Assembly: GCF_014648115.1 (NCBI RefSeq)
Contig: NZ_BMQM01000002.1
Coordinates: 186,001 to 250,000 of the forward strand
DNA length: 64,000 bases
From: Deinococcus seoulensis
Lineage (GTDB): Bacteria > Deinococcota > Deinococci > Deinococcales > Deinococcaceae
Direction of reading: 5' to 3'
Under the pieces are notes generated by a model that was not told where the DNA came from, did not search any database, and saw only the letters and a program-made list of their open reading frames with translations. The position numbers were made by a program, and so were the translations under genes. Below, in pieces: positions 1-7,750 of this stretch (positions within the stretch are counted from its first letter, which is position 1; every line of letters begins with the position of its first letter).

Positions 1-68
1 ACACGCTGGCGCAGGAACGCGTGAAGATCAGCGAACTGACCGCGTACCTGCAGGCGAAACTGAAATGA
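1..68 (+). CDS. C-terminal end of an unidentified protein (partial)
   Basis: The reading frame enters from the left edge and ends at TGA 66-68, giving the last 21 residues of a protein rich in Leu, Ala, Lys and Glu, which would suit a helix. Its stop overlaps the start of the next gene in an ATGA arrangement, so the two are probably co-transcribed and translationally coupled. The visible part is too short to assign a family. Confidence 0.6.
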   Translation, partial: TLAQERVKISELTAYLQAKLK

Positions 69-463
69 GCGTCCCGGACGACCGCCTGCTGCCGTACCTG
101 ATGACCGTGGAACTCGCGGTCCTCGGCGTGTACGGCGAGCACCCGGACCTGACGGACGCGCAGGTGGACAGCGCCTTCGAGGAACTGATGCGCCGCTACC
201 GGGCCGAGGCGACGAACCACCCGTTCCGGCCCGGCAAACTGGACGGCCTGCGCGCCGAAGTACACGACGCCGCGCTGCGCAACCTGACCACCATGCTGGA
301 GCAGCCCGGCGAGCACCCCAGCGCCGAGGAACTCCGGCTGGGCCTGGGCCGCCTGCGCAGCAGCGTGAAAACCTGGACGCGCGAGGCCGGGCGGCAGGGC
401 TACCTGCGGTACATCGAGCAGTATGTGAACTCCGGCGACAGCGATCTGCTGGATCTCGACTGA
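65..463 (+). CDS. Hypothetical small acidic protein, 132 aa
   Basis: I do not recognise this protein. It is a soluble, charged, mostly helical-looking sequence without signal peptide, membrane segment or cysteine. It starts at ATG 65, overlapping the preceding stop by 4 nt, so it is the distal gene of an operon that begins outside the window. The C-terminus is acidic (DSDLLDLD). A strong hairpin terminator follows 34 nt after the stop, which closes the operon. Codon use is of the same GC-rich type as the neighbours, supporting a real gene. Confidence 0.75.
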   Translation: MSVPDDRLLPYLMTVELAVLGVYGEHPDLTDAQVDSAFEELMRRYRAEATNHPFRPGKLDGLRAEVHDAALRNLTTMLEQPGEHPSAEELRLGLGRLRSSVKTWTREAGRQGYLRYIEQYVNSGDSDLLDLD

Positions 464-496
464 CCCGGGGGGTAGCCTCCCTCTCCCCTGCCTGAA

Positions 497-537
497 CGCG
501 CAGGCCCCCGCAAGAAAGCGGGGGCCTGCGCGTCTTC
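497..537 (+). terminator. Rho-independent terminator
   Basis: A perfect 15-bp stem (497-511 with 518-532) with a 6-nt AAGAAA loop is followed by the T-rich stretch TCTTCC. It lies just past the stop at 463 and ends the operon entering from the left. Confidence 0.85.
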
Positions 538-544
538 CGTGTGA

Positions 545-676
545 TACGGATTCCGTTTATTTCGTTAACAGATCGGAACACCACCGATCTGTTAACTCCA
601 CGTCCGGAACCCGTTTTGCTCCTACTCGCTCCGCTCGGATTGAACGGCTTTATAAGCCATTCAATCGGAGTCCGTA
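545..676 (-). mobile_element. MITE-like interspersed repeat, copy A
   Basis: This 132-bp non-coding element has inverted ends (TACGGATTCCG at 545-555, CGGAGTCCGTA at 666-676; 10 of 11 positions pair). It is flanked by the direct repeat TGA at 542-544 and 677-679. It holds two long hairpins, 564-576 with 584-596 (13 perfect pairs) and 638-650 with 654-666. Three other full copies occur in the window; relative to them this one is inverted. It lies between the terminator at 497-537 and the hydrolase at 689, and is the only copy whose flanking TGA is not a stop codon in use. It has no coding capacity, so any movement would need a transposase supplied from elsewhere. Confidence 0.85.
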
Positions 677-688
677 TGAGGTGGGGGT

Positions 689-2233
689 TCAGCGGGTCAG
701 GGGCTGCATCCAGTCGGTGATCCAGCGGGCCACCTGATCGCCGCGCGTGACCGTGATGTCCAGGTGTGCGGCGTCCGGCAGGGTGCGGGTGGTCAGGGCC
801 GCGCGGGTGGTCGCGGCGTACTGGCGGTACTGCGCCTCGGTGGTCACGCCCTGCGCGGCGGCCACACCGAGGATCGGCAGGGTGATCTGGGAGCCGTGCC
901 AGACGGGCAGGGTCTTCTCGAAGGGCGTGCCGCGCGTGTCGGTGCGGGCGGCGGCGAGGTCCAGGGTCAGGCGGTTAGGGAAATACCATTCGCTGTAGTC
1001 GCTCAGGGGCGTGACGAACCGCCGCGCGAAATCCTGCGGGTCGGTGGGCGCGGCCGGGTCGGTCTGCCAGCCGACCGGGCGGGCAGGATCCTGCGGGCCG
1101 ACGATCCAGCGGGCGTCCCCCGCACCGGGGAAGGACGCGCCCAGCAGCTGCGCGCCCAGGTTGGGGGCCTCGCTGGCGTTCGTGGCCCGTCCGGTGTTCA
1201 GGGTCAGGAAGGGCAGCAGCGCGTACCGCTGTTCGAGCTGCGTCATGGCGGCCGCGAGGTTGGTGGCGGGGAACAGGGTCAGGCCGCCGGTGGGCGCGGG
1301 GGCGTCTGGGGCGAGTGCCGCCAGCCGGGCCTGCGCGGCGGCGCGACTGGCGAGTTTCGGGCTGAATATGACCGATTGCACGTACGGGTCGCGGGTCAGG
1401 CCGTTCAGGCCCGGCAGTGGCCCCAGTGGGTTGCGGGCCGCCTGCGCGTACTCGTCGGCGGTCAGGGGGGTGCCGCTCATCAGGCCGGGCAGACCGTCGA
1501 GCATGACCAGGCCGCGCACGTCGCGCTCACCGGCAATCCCGCCGAAATCGTACGCGGCGTACAGGCCACTCAGGGTGCCGCCCATGGAGTGCCCGCCGAT
1601 AAACACGTTCGGCGTGAGCTTGCGGGCCTCCATCACGGCCTCGTGCCAGTCGCGCAGGGTGGTGTCCAGGCCCCAGTCCTTCATGAACGGCACGCTGGCG
1701 GCCGTGCGGGGCGGCAGGCCACTCCTCACGATGCGTTGCAGGGTGGGAATGTCGCGGCCCAGCAGCGCCGAGTGGTCCTCCAGCAGGTTGCTGCGGCGAT
1801 CCACGGCCCACACCGCCCAGGTGGGGTGCAACGTCACGATCTGCCGCGCCAGCCGGTCGAAACTGCCCGCGCCGCCCAGGTAACCGGGCATCAGCAGCAG
1901 CACGGCCTGCGGCACGTCCGGCCCGTAGCGGACGGTGATGCTGGCGTTCAGGCTGGCAGGGGTGCCGGGCACGGTCACGCCGGGCCGCACCACGCGCCGG
2001 GCAGGCACGGCGTCCAGGGTGGGCTGGGCCGGGTCGGTCAGGGCGACCACACCAGGATCGAAGTCCAGCGCCAGAGAGTCCAGTGCCAGAGAATCCAGCG
2101 CCAGAACGTCCTGCGGGGCGGGCAGGTCAGGCAGGGAGGCGGGCGGCGCAGCCTGACCGGCGGCGCTGGACAGGCCGCCAAACATCAGGGCAGCCAGTAC
2201 GGCGGCGGCAGCAGGCAGGGCGTGACGACTCAT
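689..2233 (-). CDS. Secreted alpha/beta-hydrolase, 514 aa
   Basis: Residues 1-28 form a signal peptide (Ala-rich core ending near AAGQA). The nucleophile elbow GHSMGG lies near residues 213-218, and a late His in DAAHLD near the C-terminus suits the triad, so this is an alpha/beta-hydrolase (esterase/lipase type) acting outside the cytoplasmic membrane. The substrate cannot be read from sequence. An ALDSL repeat follows the signal peptide, encoded by three 15-bp units at 2063-2107, perhaps a flexible linker. The start ATG at 2233 has GGAGAGG about 7 nt upstream. The gene is monocistronic, with repeat copy A just beyond its stop. Confidence 0.85.
   Translation of the reverse strand: MSRHALPAAAAVLAALMFGGLSSAAGQAAPPASLPDLPAPQDVLALDSLALDSLALDFDPGVVALTDPAQPTLDAVPARRVVRPGVTVPGTPASLNASITVRYGPDVPQAVLLLMPGYLGGAGSFDRLARQIVTLHPTWAVWAVDRRSNLLEDHSALLGRDIPTLQRIVRSGLPPRTAASVPFMKDWGLDTTLRDWHEAVMEARKLTPNVFIGGHSMGGTLSGLYAAYDFGGIAGERDVRGLVMLDGLPGLMSGTPLTADEYAQAARNPLGPLPGLNGLTRDPYVQSVIFSPKLASRAAAQARLAALAPDAPAPTGGLTLFPATNLAAAMTQLEQRYALLPFLTLNTGRATNASEAPNLGAQLLGASFPGAGDARWIVGPQDPARPVGWQTDPAAPTDPQDFARRFVTPLSDYSEWYFPNRLTLDLAAARTDTRGTPFEKTLPVWHGSQITLPILGVAAAQGVTTEAQYRQYAATTRAALTTRTLPDAAHLDITVTRGDQVARWITDWMQPLTR
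2063..2107 (-). repeat. Three 15-bp tandem units inside the hydrolase gene
   Basis: Units at 2063-2077, 2078-2092 and 2093-2107 are near-identical and encode repeated Leu-Ala-Leu-Asp-Ser just after the signal peptide. The unit is a multiple of three, so length changes would keep the frame. Confidence 0.8.
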
Positions 2234-2337
2234 GCCCTATCCTCTCCCCGGCCCGGCCGGACAAACGTACCGGAGGGAACGCAGGGGGCTTGCGGTGTCA
2301 TGCAGCGTTTCTTGCGCTGACGCAGAGGCGAGTCTCA

Positions 2338-2458
2338 TACGGAGCCCGACTGAATGGGCTGCAAAGACTGTTCAATCTGAGCCGAAGCGGGCTGCCGGAC
2401 GTGGAGTTGGCAGGGCCGGTGAAGTTCCGGATTGTCGGCGAAACGAATGGACTCCCTA
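2338..2458 (+). mobile_element. MITE-like interspersed repeat, copy B (diverged)
   Basis: This 121-bp copy begins TACGGAGCCCG at 2338 and ends in CTCCCTA at 2458, the partly degraded inverted end. Direct repeats TCA flank it at 2335-2337 and 2459-2461; the right one is, on the minus strand, the TGA stop codon of the 2459-3211 gene. It shares the GGACGTGGAGTT core with copies A, C and D but lacks part of the GAGTAGGAG segment, and its hairpins are imperfect, so it is probably the oldest copy. Confidence 0.75.
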
Positions 2459-3211
2459 TCAGTCGTCGCTGGAATCGTCTGGGGCGTACTTGTCGCGCAG
2501 GTAACGGGCGCGGGCCTGCGTTTCACGGTCCTGCCCGGCCGCCTGTGCCTGCGTGACCTGCCGCATGCGGGCCTCGATCACCTGCAGTTCGCGCGTCAGG
2601 TCCTCGGGGCGGCGCGGACCGCTCTGCCACGCCATCAGCAGCTCCGGCAGGTCCTCGCGGGCGGCCTGCCGGGCGTCGAAGGCGTCGCGGGTCAGGGTGC
2701 CGCCCGCCGTGACCCGCAGGGCCTCTCGGGTGGCCTGCACCGCCGATTGCAGGGCCGGGCGGGTGGGCGTGGGCAGGCGGCGTTCGTGCAGGCGGTACGT
2801 TTCGAGCAGCGTCCACTCCTCGGGGGGCGCGGCGGCGTCCAGCGTGACGGGGGCCGGGCGGGTCAGGGTGCGGGCGCGGCCGAACACCCACACGCCGAAC
2901 GCGACGAGGAGCAGCAGGACCAGCGCCAGCAGCCAGCCCGCCACGTCGCTGCCGCTCGCCACGCCGATGCCCAGCAGGATCGCCAGGGGCACCAGAATGC
3001 CCATGACCAGAAAGCCGATCACGGTCAGGGCCAGCAGGCTCCCGGCACGGCGCACGGTGGGTTGCAGGGCCGCCCCAGTGTTCCAGGGGTCGGCCGGGCC
3101 GTCCGGGTCACGGCGGGCCGCGCGGACCAGGGTGCGGGCGGCTCCCGCTGCGCCACGCACGACGCGGCGGGCCGGGCCTGATGGACGGGAGGTGGGGGTG
3201 CGGGACGCCAT
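2459..3211 (-). CDS. Membrane protein with two TM segments, unknown function, 250 aa
   Basis: I do not recognise a family. The protein has a basic N-terminal part (about residues 1-35), two adjacent hydrophobic segments (about 55-80 and 83-107) and a charged C-terminal half that looks helical and ends in an acidic tail (DDSSDD). This suggests a hairpin membrane anchor with both ends in the cytoplasm. The reading frame stays open far upstream, but the ATG at 3211 is preferred: TACTGT sits 5 nt before it, consistent with leaderless transcription, and the extension would run into the neighbouring gene. Its stop codon forms the right flank of repeat copy B. Confidence 0.75.
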   Translation of the reverse strand: MASRTPTSRPSGPARRVVRGAAGAARTLVRAARRDPDGPADPWNTGAALQPTVRRAGSLLALTVIGFLVMGILVPLAILLGIGVASGSDVAGWLLALVLLLLVAFGVWVFGRARTLTRPAPVTLDAAAPPEEWTLLETYRLHERRLPTPTRPALQSAVQATREALRVTAGGTLTRDAFDARQAAREDLPELLMAWQSGPRRPEDLTRELQVIEARMRQVTQAQAAGQDRETQARARYLRDKYAPDDSSDD

Positions 3212-3267
3212 ACCCCACAGTACGTGCCGTCCGGTCCGGCCGTTCCTGCCTGGAACACGGTTGAGGG

Positions 3268-4365
3268 TCAGGCGGGTGTGGGGCGCGGCAGGTCCGCCAG
3301 GGCCAGCGTGCGTTCCAGTCGGTGGGCGTGGTACGGCAGGCCGTTGCGGGCGTCGAACGCCTCCGCGAGGGTGCGGGCGGCCCCGGCGTGATGCTCGAAT
3401 CGTTCTCGGGTGGCGTACGTGCCGTCCGGGCGGTGGCCCGGCAGGTCCTGCGGGAGGGTCAGGGTGAGGGTGTCCTGACCGGCGGCCCGCAGGCCACTGA
3501 ACAGCAGGGCCGCCGCGAGGTGGAAGTCGAGCCGGGTGTCGAGTTCGGTGGTGCGTTCGGCCCAGCCGACGTGCCGGGCGTACCAGTCCTGCGCGGCAGC
3601 GGGGTCGGTCAGGCTCAGGTACTCCAGGTGACGGGCCTGGGCGGTCACGTGGTCCGGGTCGCCTGCCACGAGGTCGCGGCCCTGTTCGTGGTGGCGGCGC
3701 GCCTCGTCCCAGCGGCCCAGGCGGATCAGGGCCGGGAGGACCATGCCGTGCGTGGAGTGCGGGATGTGCGAGCAGCTCATGCCGCGGTCCAGCATGCGCT
3801 GCACCTGCGCGGCGCATCCGGCGTCGTCCCCGGTGAACTCGTGGTAGTCGGCGATGGTCTGCGCCTCGCAGGCGGGGCAGTCGCTCAGGTGGTCGCGCCG
3901 CGCGAACTGCCAGATGTTGAAGGCGGTGCGGGCGCCGTTCACGTCGCCGCGGTGAAGCGCGAGTTGCAGTTCGAAGTACGGCACGGTGCCCCCGCCGGCC
4001 CCGAGGGCGCGGATGCGTTCGGTGTAGTCGCGGTGCAGGTTCTGGATGCGTTCCAGCGGAATCTGCGGGAAGTGGTGCGTGGCGATCAGCACCCACTTGT
4101 GGCGCCAGGCGAGGCTGTGCTGCTCCCAGGCGCCCAGTTCGGCCTCGTGCTTGTCGAGGTACGCGCGGCACCAGGCGAACGCGACGAGCATCTTCTCGCT
4201 CTGCCCGGCGTAGTTGGCCGAGTAGATCAGTTCCTTGCGGGCCTCGTAGGCGGCCGCGCCGTCGCCGCTCAGGTCGGCCTGACGGACGGCCTCCTCGACG
4301 AGGGCGAGTCGTTGCGGGCCGTGCGGGAGGTTCTGCGCCTCTTCCAGGGTGGTGTGGACGGTCAT
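3268..4365 (-). CDS. TPR-like repeat protein next to HSP90-family gene, 365 aa
   Basis: The protein is soluble and all-helical, with spaced Ala/Leu/aromatic patterns (for example AAYEARKELIYSANYAGQ and RLGRWDEARRHHEQG) typical of tetratricopeptide repeats, though the repeats are degenerate. A DCPACEAQ segment near residue 161 gives a CxxC pair that could bind metal. The gene lies 52 nt downstream of the HSP90-family gene on the same strand, so they probably form an operon. TPR proteins commonly act as partners of HSP90, which makes a co-chaperone or client adaptor role a reasonable inference rather than an observation. The start at ATG 4365 follows an AGGAG-like site. Confidence 0.8.
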   Translation of the reverse strand: MTVHTTLEEAQNLPHGPQRLALVEEAVRQADLSGDGAAAYEARKELIYSANYAGQSEKMLVAFAWCRAYLDKHEAELGAWEQHSLAWRHKWVLIATHHFPQIPLERIQNLHRDYTERIRALGAGGGTVPYFELQLALHRGDVNGARTAFNIWQFARRDHLSDCPACEAQTIADYHEFTGDDAGCAAQVQRMLDRGMSCSHIPHSTHGMVLPALIRLGRWDEARRHHEQGRDLVAGDPDHVTAQARHLEYLSLTDPAAAQDWYARHVGWAERTTELDTRLDFHLAAALLFSGLRAAGQDTLTLTLPQDLPGHRPDGTYATRERFEHHAGAARTLAEAFDARNGLPYHAHRLERTLALADLPRPTPA

Positions 4366-4417
4366 GGTGGACTCCTGTTGGGGTGTGCGGATGCGGTTGT
4401 GTGGATGCGGGTGGAGG

Positions 4418-6226
4418 TCAGTTCAGGTGCGGGGCGGGACGGCTGGCATCCGGGTCGCCGAGGGCCACGCCGATCAGGTCGAGCAGACCGCCGTTGAGCA
4501 ACTCCAGTTCCCGGGCGGTCAGGGGGTGGTGGCCCAGCAGCAGGGCCTGCACGTACAGCATGCCCAGCACGCGGCGCAGCAGCGGCCCGTCGGGCAGGTG
4601 CGCGGCCCGCTGCACGAGCGGGTGGTTCAGGTTGAAGTGAACGTCCATGGCGTAGGTGTCGCCGACATCCTTCAGGTCGTCGAGCAGGTCCGCCCACAGC
4701 CCGCCGGACGGCCCGACGGTCTGCCGGGTCCGGTGCAGGTCGCGTTGCGCGCCGGGAAAGGCCATGGCGCACAGCGCGGCCGGTTCGAAGTGACTCAGGC
4801 GCACCCCGGCGTCCAGCGGGGCCAGGGTGTCCTGCGCGGCGGCCAGCAGCGTGGCGGTCGCGCGGCGTTCGGCCGGGGTGGGCGGCGCGAGGTCCTGCAC
4901 CAGATCGGCGGCACTCAGGCGCGTGACGCGCACCTGCGGGTTCAGCGCGCCGTAGCGTTCCAGCAGGGTGTGGTCGTAGGTGTACACGGCGTGAATGACA
5001 GGCGGCCCGCCGGGCGCCGCGAGCTGCGCCGCCTGCCGGTACAGGTTCAGGTCCGCCACGAAGCGCAGTTCCCCGCCGCTGCGGCCCAGCAGTTCCGGCA
5101 GGGTCTGCCGTCCGGCGCTGGATTCGAACGGCAGCCACGGCAGGAACAGCGTCAGGAAGTCGTCGTCCTCGGCGGCCAGCGCCTTGATGCTCAGGTAGTG
5201 CAGCGTGATCAGTTCCCGCAGGCGGCCCGGCTGCTCGCGCGCCAGCTCCAGCAGCCAGTCGCGCAGCGTCCCGGCGATCTCCTCGCGGGCAGCGTGCAGG
5301 TCGGCGTCGTCGCGCAGGGCGTCGCGGGCGGCATTGGGGCGCAGCGTCCCGGCGTCCAGCACGGTCTTCACGAAGAACGCCCAGCGGGGCGTCAGTTGCT
5401 CCTCCTGTTCCGAGAGCAGCATGTGCCGCACGTACACCCGGTGGTGCCCGCGGGCGTCCAGGCTGGGGGTCCAGGGCAGGATGAACGCCACACCACGCAC
5501 GGCCCCGGCGTGGGTGTTCACGTCCACGAAGTCCAGCGGGGGGGCGTTCAGCAGCGCCTCGCCGTACGCGAGGGTCGCGGCGCGGCGGGCCTCCTCACCG
5601 CGCGAGTGGTCCAGCCAGGGCGCACCCGTGGCGTTCAGGGACACAGACCCGGCGGGGCCGACCAGGGTGACGGGGTAGGGCAGCAGCGCGCCGTACTCGG
5701 CGGCCCAGGAAGCCACCCGGTCGGGCAGCAGGAACGCGGCGCGGTCCGGGCGGGCGCGCAGGGTGATCTGCGTGCCGACCGGCCCGGCGGGCAGCGCGGC
5801 GTCCTCGCCGGTCAGGAGGGTGTACGAGCCGTCCGCGCGGCCCACCCAGCGCACGGGCGGCGTGCCGCGCGCCGAGCGGGACACCAGTTCGATCTCCTCG
5901 CTGACCAGGAAGCAGGCGAGCAGCCCGATGCCGAACTGACCGATGAATTCCACGCTGCCGCGCTTGGAGGACCGGCCGATGGTCGCCAGGAAGGTGTGAA
6001 TGTCGTCCGGGGACAGGCCCACGCCGTTGTCAGTGAAGGTCAGGCGGCCCTCCTGCACGTCGAAGGTCAGGGCGGGGCTGAAGGTGTCGCCCAGGTCGGT
6101 GCGGGCGCGGATGGCGTCCACGCCGTTCTGCATGAGTTCACGGACGTACACTTCCGGCCCGGCGTACAGGTGTTCGCTGAGCAGGTCGATCAGGCCCCGG
6201 AGGTCCACGGCGAAGGAGCGGGTCAT
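4418..6226 (-). CDS. HSP90-family (HtpG-like) chaperone ATPase, 602 aa
   Basis: The N-terminal GHKL ATPase domain is clear: E30/N34 in the ELMQNGVDA helix, DNGVG at 66-70 and GQFGIG at 96-101, with the middle and C-terminal HSP90 domains behind it. HSP90 proteins bind ATP and remodel or mature client proteins in the cytoplasm. At about 600 aa it is slightly shorter than classical HtpG and looks like the divergent HSP90-family branch found in actinobacteria and Deinococcus. An in-frame ATG at 6235 exists, but GAGAG abuts it directly; the same site is 9 nt from the ATG at 6226, so the latter is chosen. The TPR gene at 3268 follows in the same direction. Confidence 0.9.
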   Translation of the reverse strand: MTRSFAVDLRGLIDLLSEHLYAGPEVYVRELMQNGVDAIRARTDLGDTFSPALTFDVQEGRLTFTDNGVGLSPDDIHTFLATIGRSSKRGSVEFIGQFGIGLLACFLVSEEIELVSRSARGTPPVRWVGRADGSYTLLTGEDAALPAGPVGTQITLRARPDRAAFLLPDRVASWAAEYGALLPYPVTLVGPAGSVSLNATGAPWLDHSRGEEARRAATLAYGEALLNAPPLDFVDVNTHAGAVRGVAFILPWTPSLDARGHHRVYVRHMLLSEQEEQLTPRWAFFVKTVLDAGTLRPNAARDALRDDADLHAAREEIAGTLRDWLLELAREQPGRLRELITLHYLSIKALAAEDDDFLTLFLPWLPFESSAGRQTLPELLGRSGGELRFVADLNLYRQAAQLAAPGGPPVIHAVYTYDHTLLERYGALNPQVRVTRLSAADLVQDLAPPTPAERRATATLLAAAQDTLAPLDAGVRLSHFEPAALCAMAFPGAQRDLHRTRQTVGPSGGLWADLLDDLKDVGDTYAMDVHFNLNHPLVQRAAHLPDGPLLRRVLGMLYVQALLLGHHPLTARELELLNGGLLDLIGVALGDPDASRPAPHLN

Positions 6227-6297
6227 GGGGCGCATTCTCTCAGATCATCCGCGCGGCCACCCCAGCACTTTGACGCAGCGTCACTGACTGCAACGGC

Positions 6298-6870
6298 CTA
6301 CGGCCGGATGGGGGCGGGCTGTTCGCGGCGCAGCTGCGCGACCCGTGCCGCGAGCGCCTGCCAGGGTTCCAGCTGAAAGTGCGAGCGTGCCAGTGGGCTG
6401 GTGCTGGGCAACACCCACAGTTCCGCGTCTTCCAGCGGGTCCGGTTGCGGGCCGTACCCGAGGCGGGCGGTCGGCACGCCCAGCGTTTCGGCCGCGCCGC
6501 GTTTGCTGGTGAACGCCACGAGCCCTGGGCGGTACTGACGGAGTTTGCCGCGCAGTTCGTCGGGCGCGAAGGCGTGGGCGGGCAGCGCGGCGTCCACGCC
6601 GCTGTGCCGTTTGGCGACGTCGGTCAGGCCGATCCCGTAGTCCGGCAGGCGGGGGTACTCCTGCGGGTCCAGCAGGCGCGGGGTCAGGCCCACGGCGTGC
6701 AGGGTGCGCCAGAAGCGGTTGCCGGGGTTGGCGTAGTACGCGCGGGCGGCGGCGCTGATGCGGCTGGGCGCCGTGCCGACGAGTACCAGCGTCAGGCCGG
6801 GGCGCAGCACGTCCGGCACGAGGTACTCACCCGCGCCGGTCAGGTCGCCCGTGGGTTCTGTTGCGGGCAA
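6298..6870 (-). CDS. mug: Mismatch-specific uracil/thymine-DNA glycosylase (Mug), 190 aa
   Basis: This is a Mug/TDG-family uracil-DNA glycosylase that removes uracil or thymine from G:U and G:T mispairs during base-excision repair. GTAPS at 32-36 and YANPGNRFW at 46-54 form the pyrimidine pocket region, and LPSTSPLAR near residue 155 is the intercalation motif. Asp93 sits in SGVDAALP; for the D. radiodurans Mug, an Asp at this position has been described as the catalytic residue. The gene lies 7 nt after the upstream oxidoreductase gene, so they probably share a transcript. The apparent start is TTG at 6870 without a clear ribosome binding site, so the exact N-terminus is uncertain. Confidence 0.9.
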   Translation of the reverse strand: MPATEPTGDLTGAGEYLVPDVLRPGLTLVLVGTAPSRISAAARAYYANPGNRFWRTLHAVGLTPRLLDPQEYPRLPDYGIGLTDVAKRHSGVDAALPAHAFAPDELRGKLRQYRPGLVAFTSKRGAAETLGVPTARLGYGPQPDPLEDAELWVLPSTSPLARSHFQLEPWQALAARVAQLRREQPAPIRP

Positions 6871-6877
6871 TTCGGGT

Positions 6878-7474
6878 TCAGTCGTCGTCGTAGCGTTCCT
6901 CGATGAAGGGGTCGCCGCGCATGTGGTAGCCGTTCTTCTCCCAGAAGCCGGGCCGGTCGGCGGCCATGAATTCCAGGCCGGTCAGCCACTTGGCGCTCTT
7001 CCAGAAGTACAGGTGCGGCACGACCAGCCGCAGCGGGCCGCCGTGCTCGGCGTCCAGGGGTTGCCCGTCGAAGGTGTGGGCCAGCAGGTTCTCGGGCCGC
7101 GTGAAGTCCTCTAGGCTCAGGTTGGTGGTGTACCCGCCCACCGAGTGCTGCATGACGTGGGTGGCGCCGGGTTTCAGTTGCAGGTGTTCCATCAGGTCCA
7201 CGACGCGCACGCCGGTCCAGGTGGTGTCCAGTTTGCTCCAGTGCGTGACGCAGTGGATGTCGTACGTCAGGGTGGTCTGCGGCAGGGCCATCAGGTCCGC
7301 CCAGGTCAGGGTTTTCTCGTCGGCCAGTCCGGTCACGCGGATCACTACGTCCTGCGGCGCGTAGTGCTGCGTGGGGCCGTACGTCAGGACCGGGAAGCGG
7401 GTGGTGAGCGTCTGGCCGGGCGGCACGCGGCCTCCCATGTCGTCGGCCGGTTTCTTGAAGAATTTCCCGAGCAT
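6878..7474 (-). CDS. Sulfite-oxidase-like molybdopterin oxidoreductase, 198 aa
   Basis: This is a single-domain protein of the oxidoreductase molybdopterin-binding (sulfite oxidase/YuiH) family. The Mo-coordinating cysteine is Cys75 in YDIHCVTHWS, and the conserved GVRVVDLMEH and HSVGGYTTNL segments follow. No Tat or Sec signal is visible; the N-terminus is short and basic (MLGKFFKKP), so it is probably cytoplasmic or associated with an undetermined electron-transfer partner. The natural substrate is not predictable. The reading frame is open for almost 900 further codons upstream, but that stretch is antisense to other genes; ATG 7474 begins the conserved sequence. mug follows 7 nt downstream. 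Confidence 0.85.
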   Translation of the reverse strand: MLGKFFKKPADDMGGRVPPGQTLTTRFPVLTYGPTQHYAPQDVVIRVTGLADEKTLTWADLMALPQTTLTYDIHCVTHWSKLDTTWTGVRVVDLMEHLQLKPGATHVMQHSVGGYTTNLSLEDFTRPENLLAHTFDGQPLDAEHGGPLRLVVPHLYFWKSAKWLTGLEFMAADRPGFWEKNGYHMRGDPFIEERYDDD

Positions 7475-7750
7475 GCCCGCATTCAACACGCCGGGCCCCC
7501 GCGCCGCACAGGGCGCAGCACACCATCCGGGGCGCACATGAAGGCTTCCGATAGACGCGCCGCGCGCCCGGCCCGCCCCCCCTGACGGGCGGGTGACGCG
7601 CAGGCCCATAGTAGGGACAGGGGTACCGCCGCGCGTGACCGGGCGCGGTGTAAACTGTGGGGCATACCGGGGCCTTCTCTGTTCCCCTGGATGACGGCAG
7701 GCTCCCGGCCCAGTCGCGCCCACCTGCGGGCGCAAGGAGAGTTGAGCCTC

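Noticed and set aside
2459..4171. Very long open frame on the minus strand joining the membrane protein to upstream sequence
   Set aside because: The upstream part is in a different frame over the TPR gene and consists of Pro/Arg/Ala-rich GC-shadow sequence; ATG 3211 starts the real gene.
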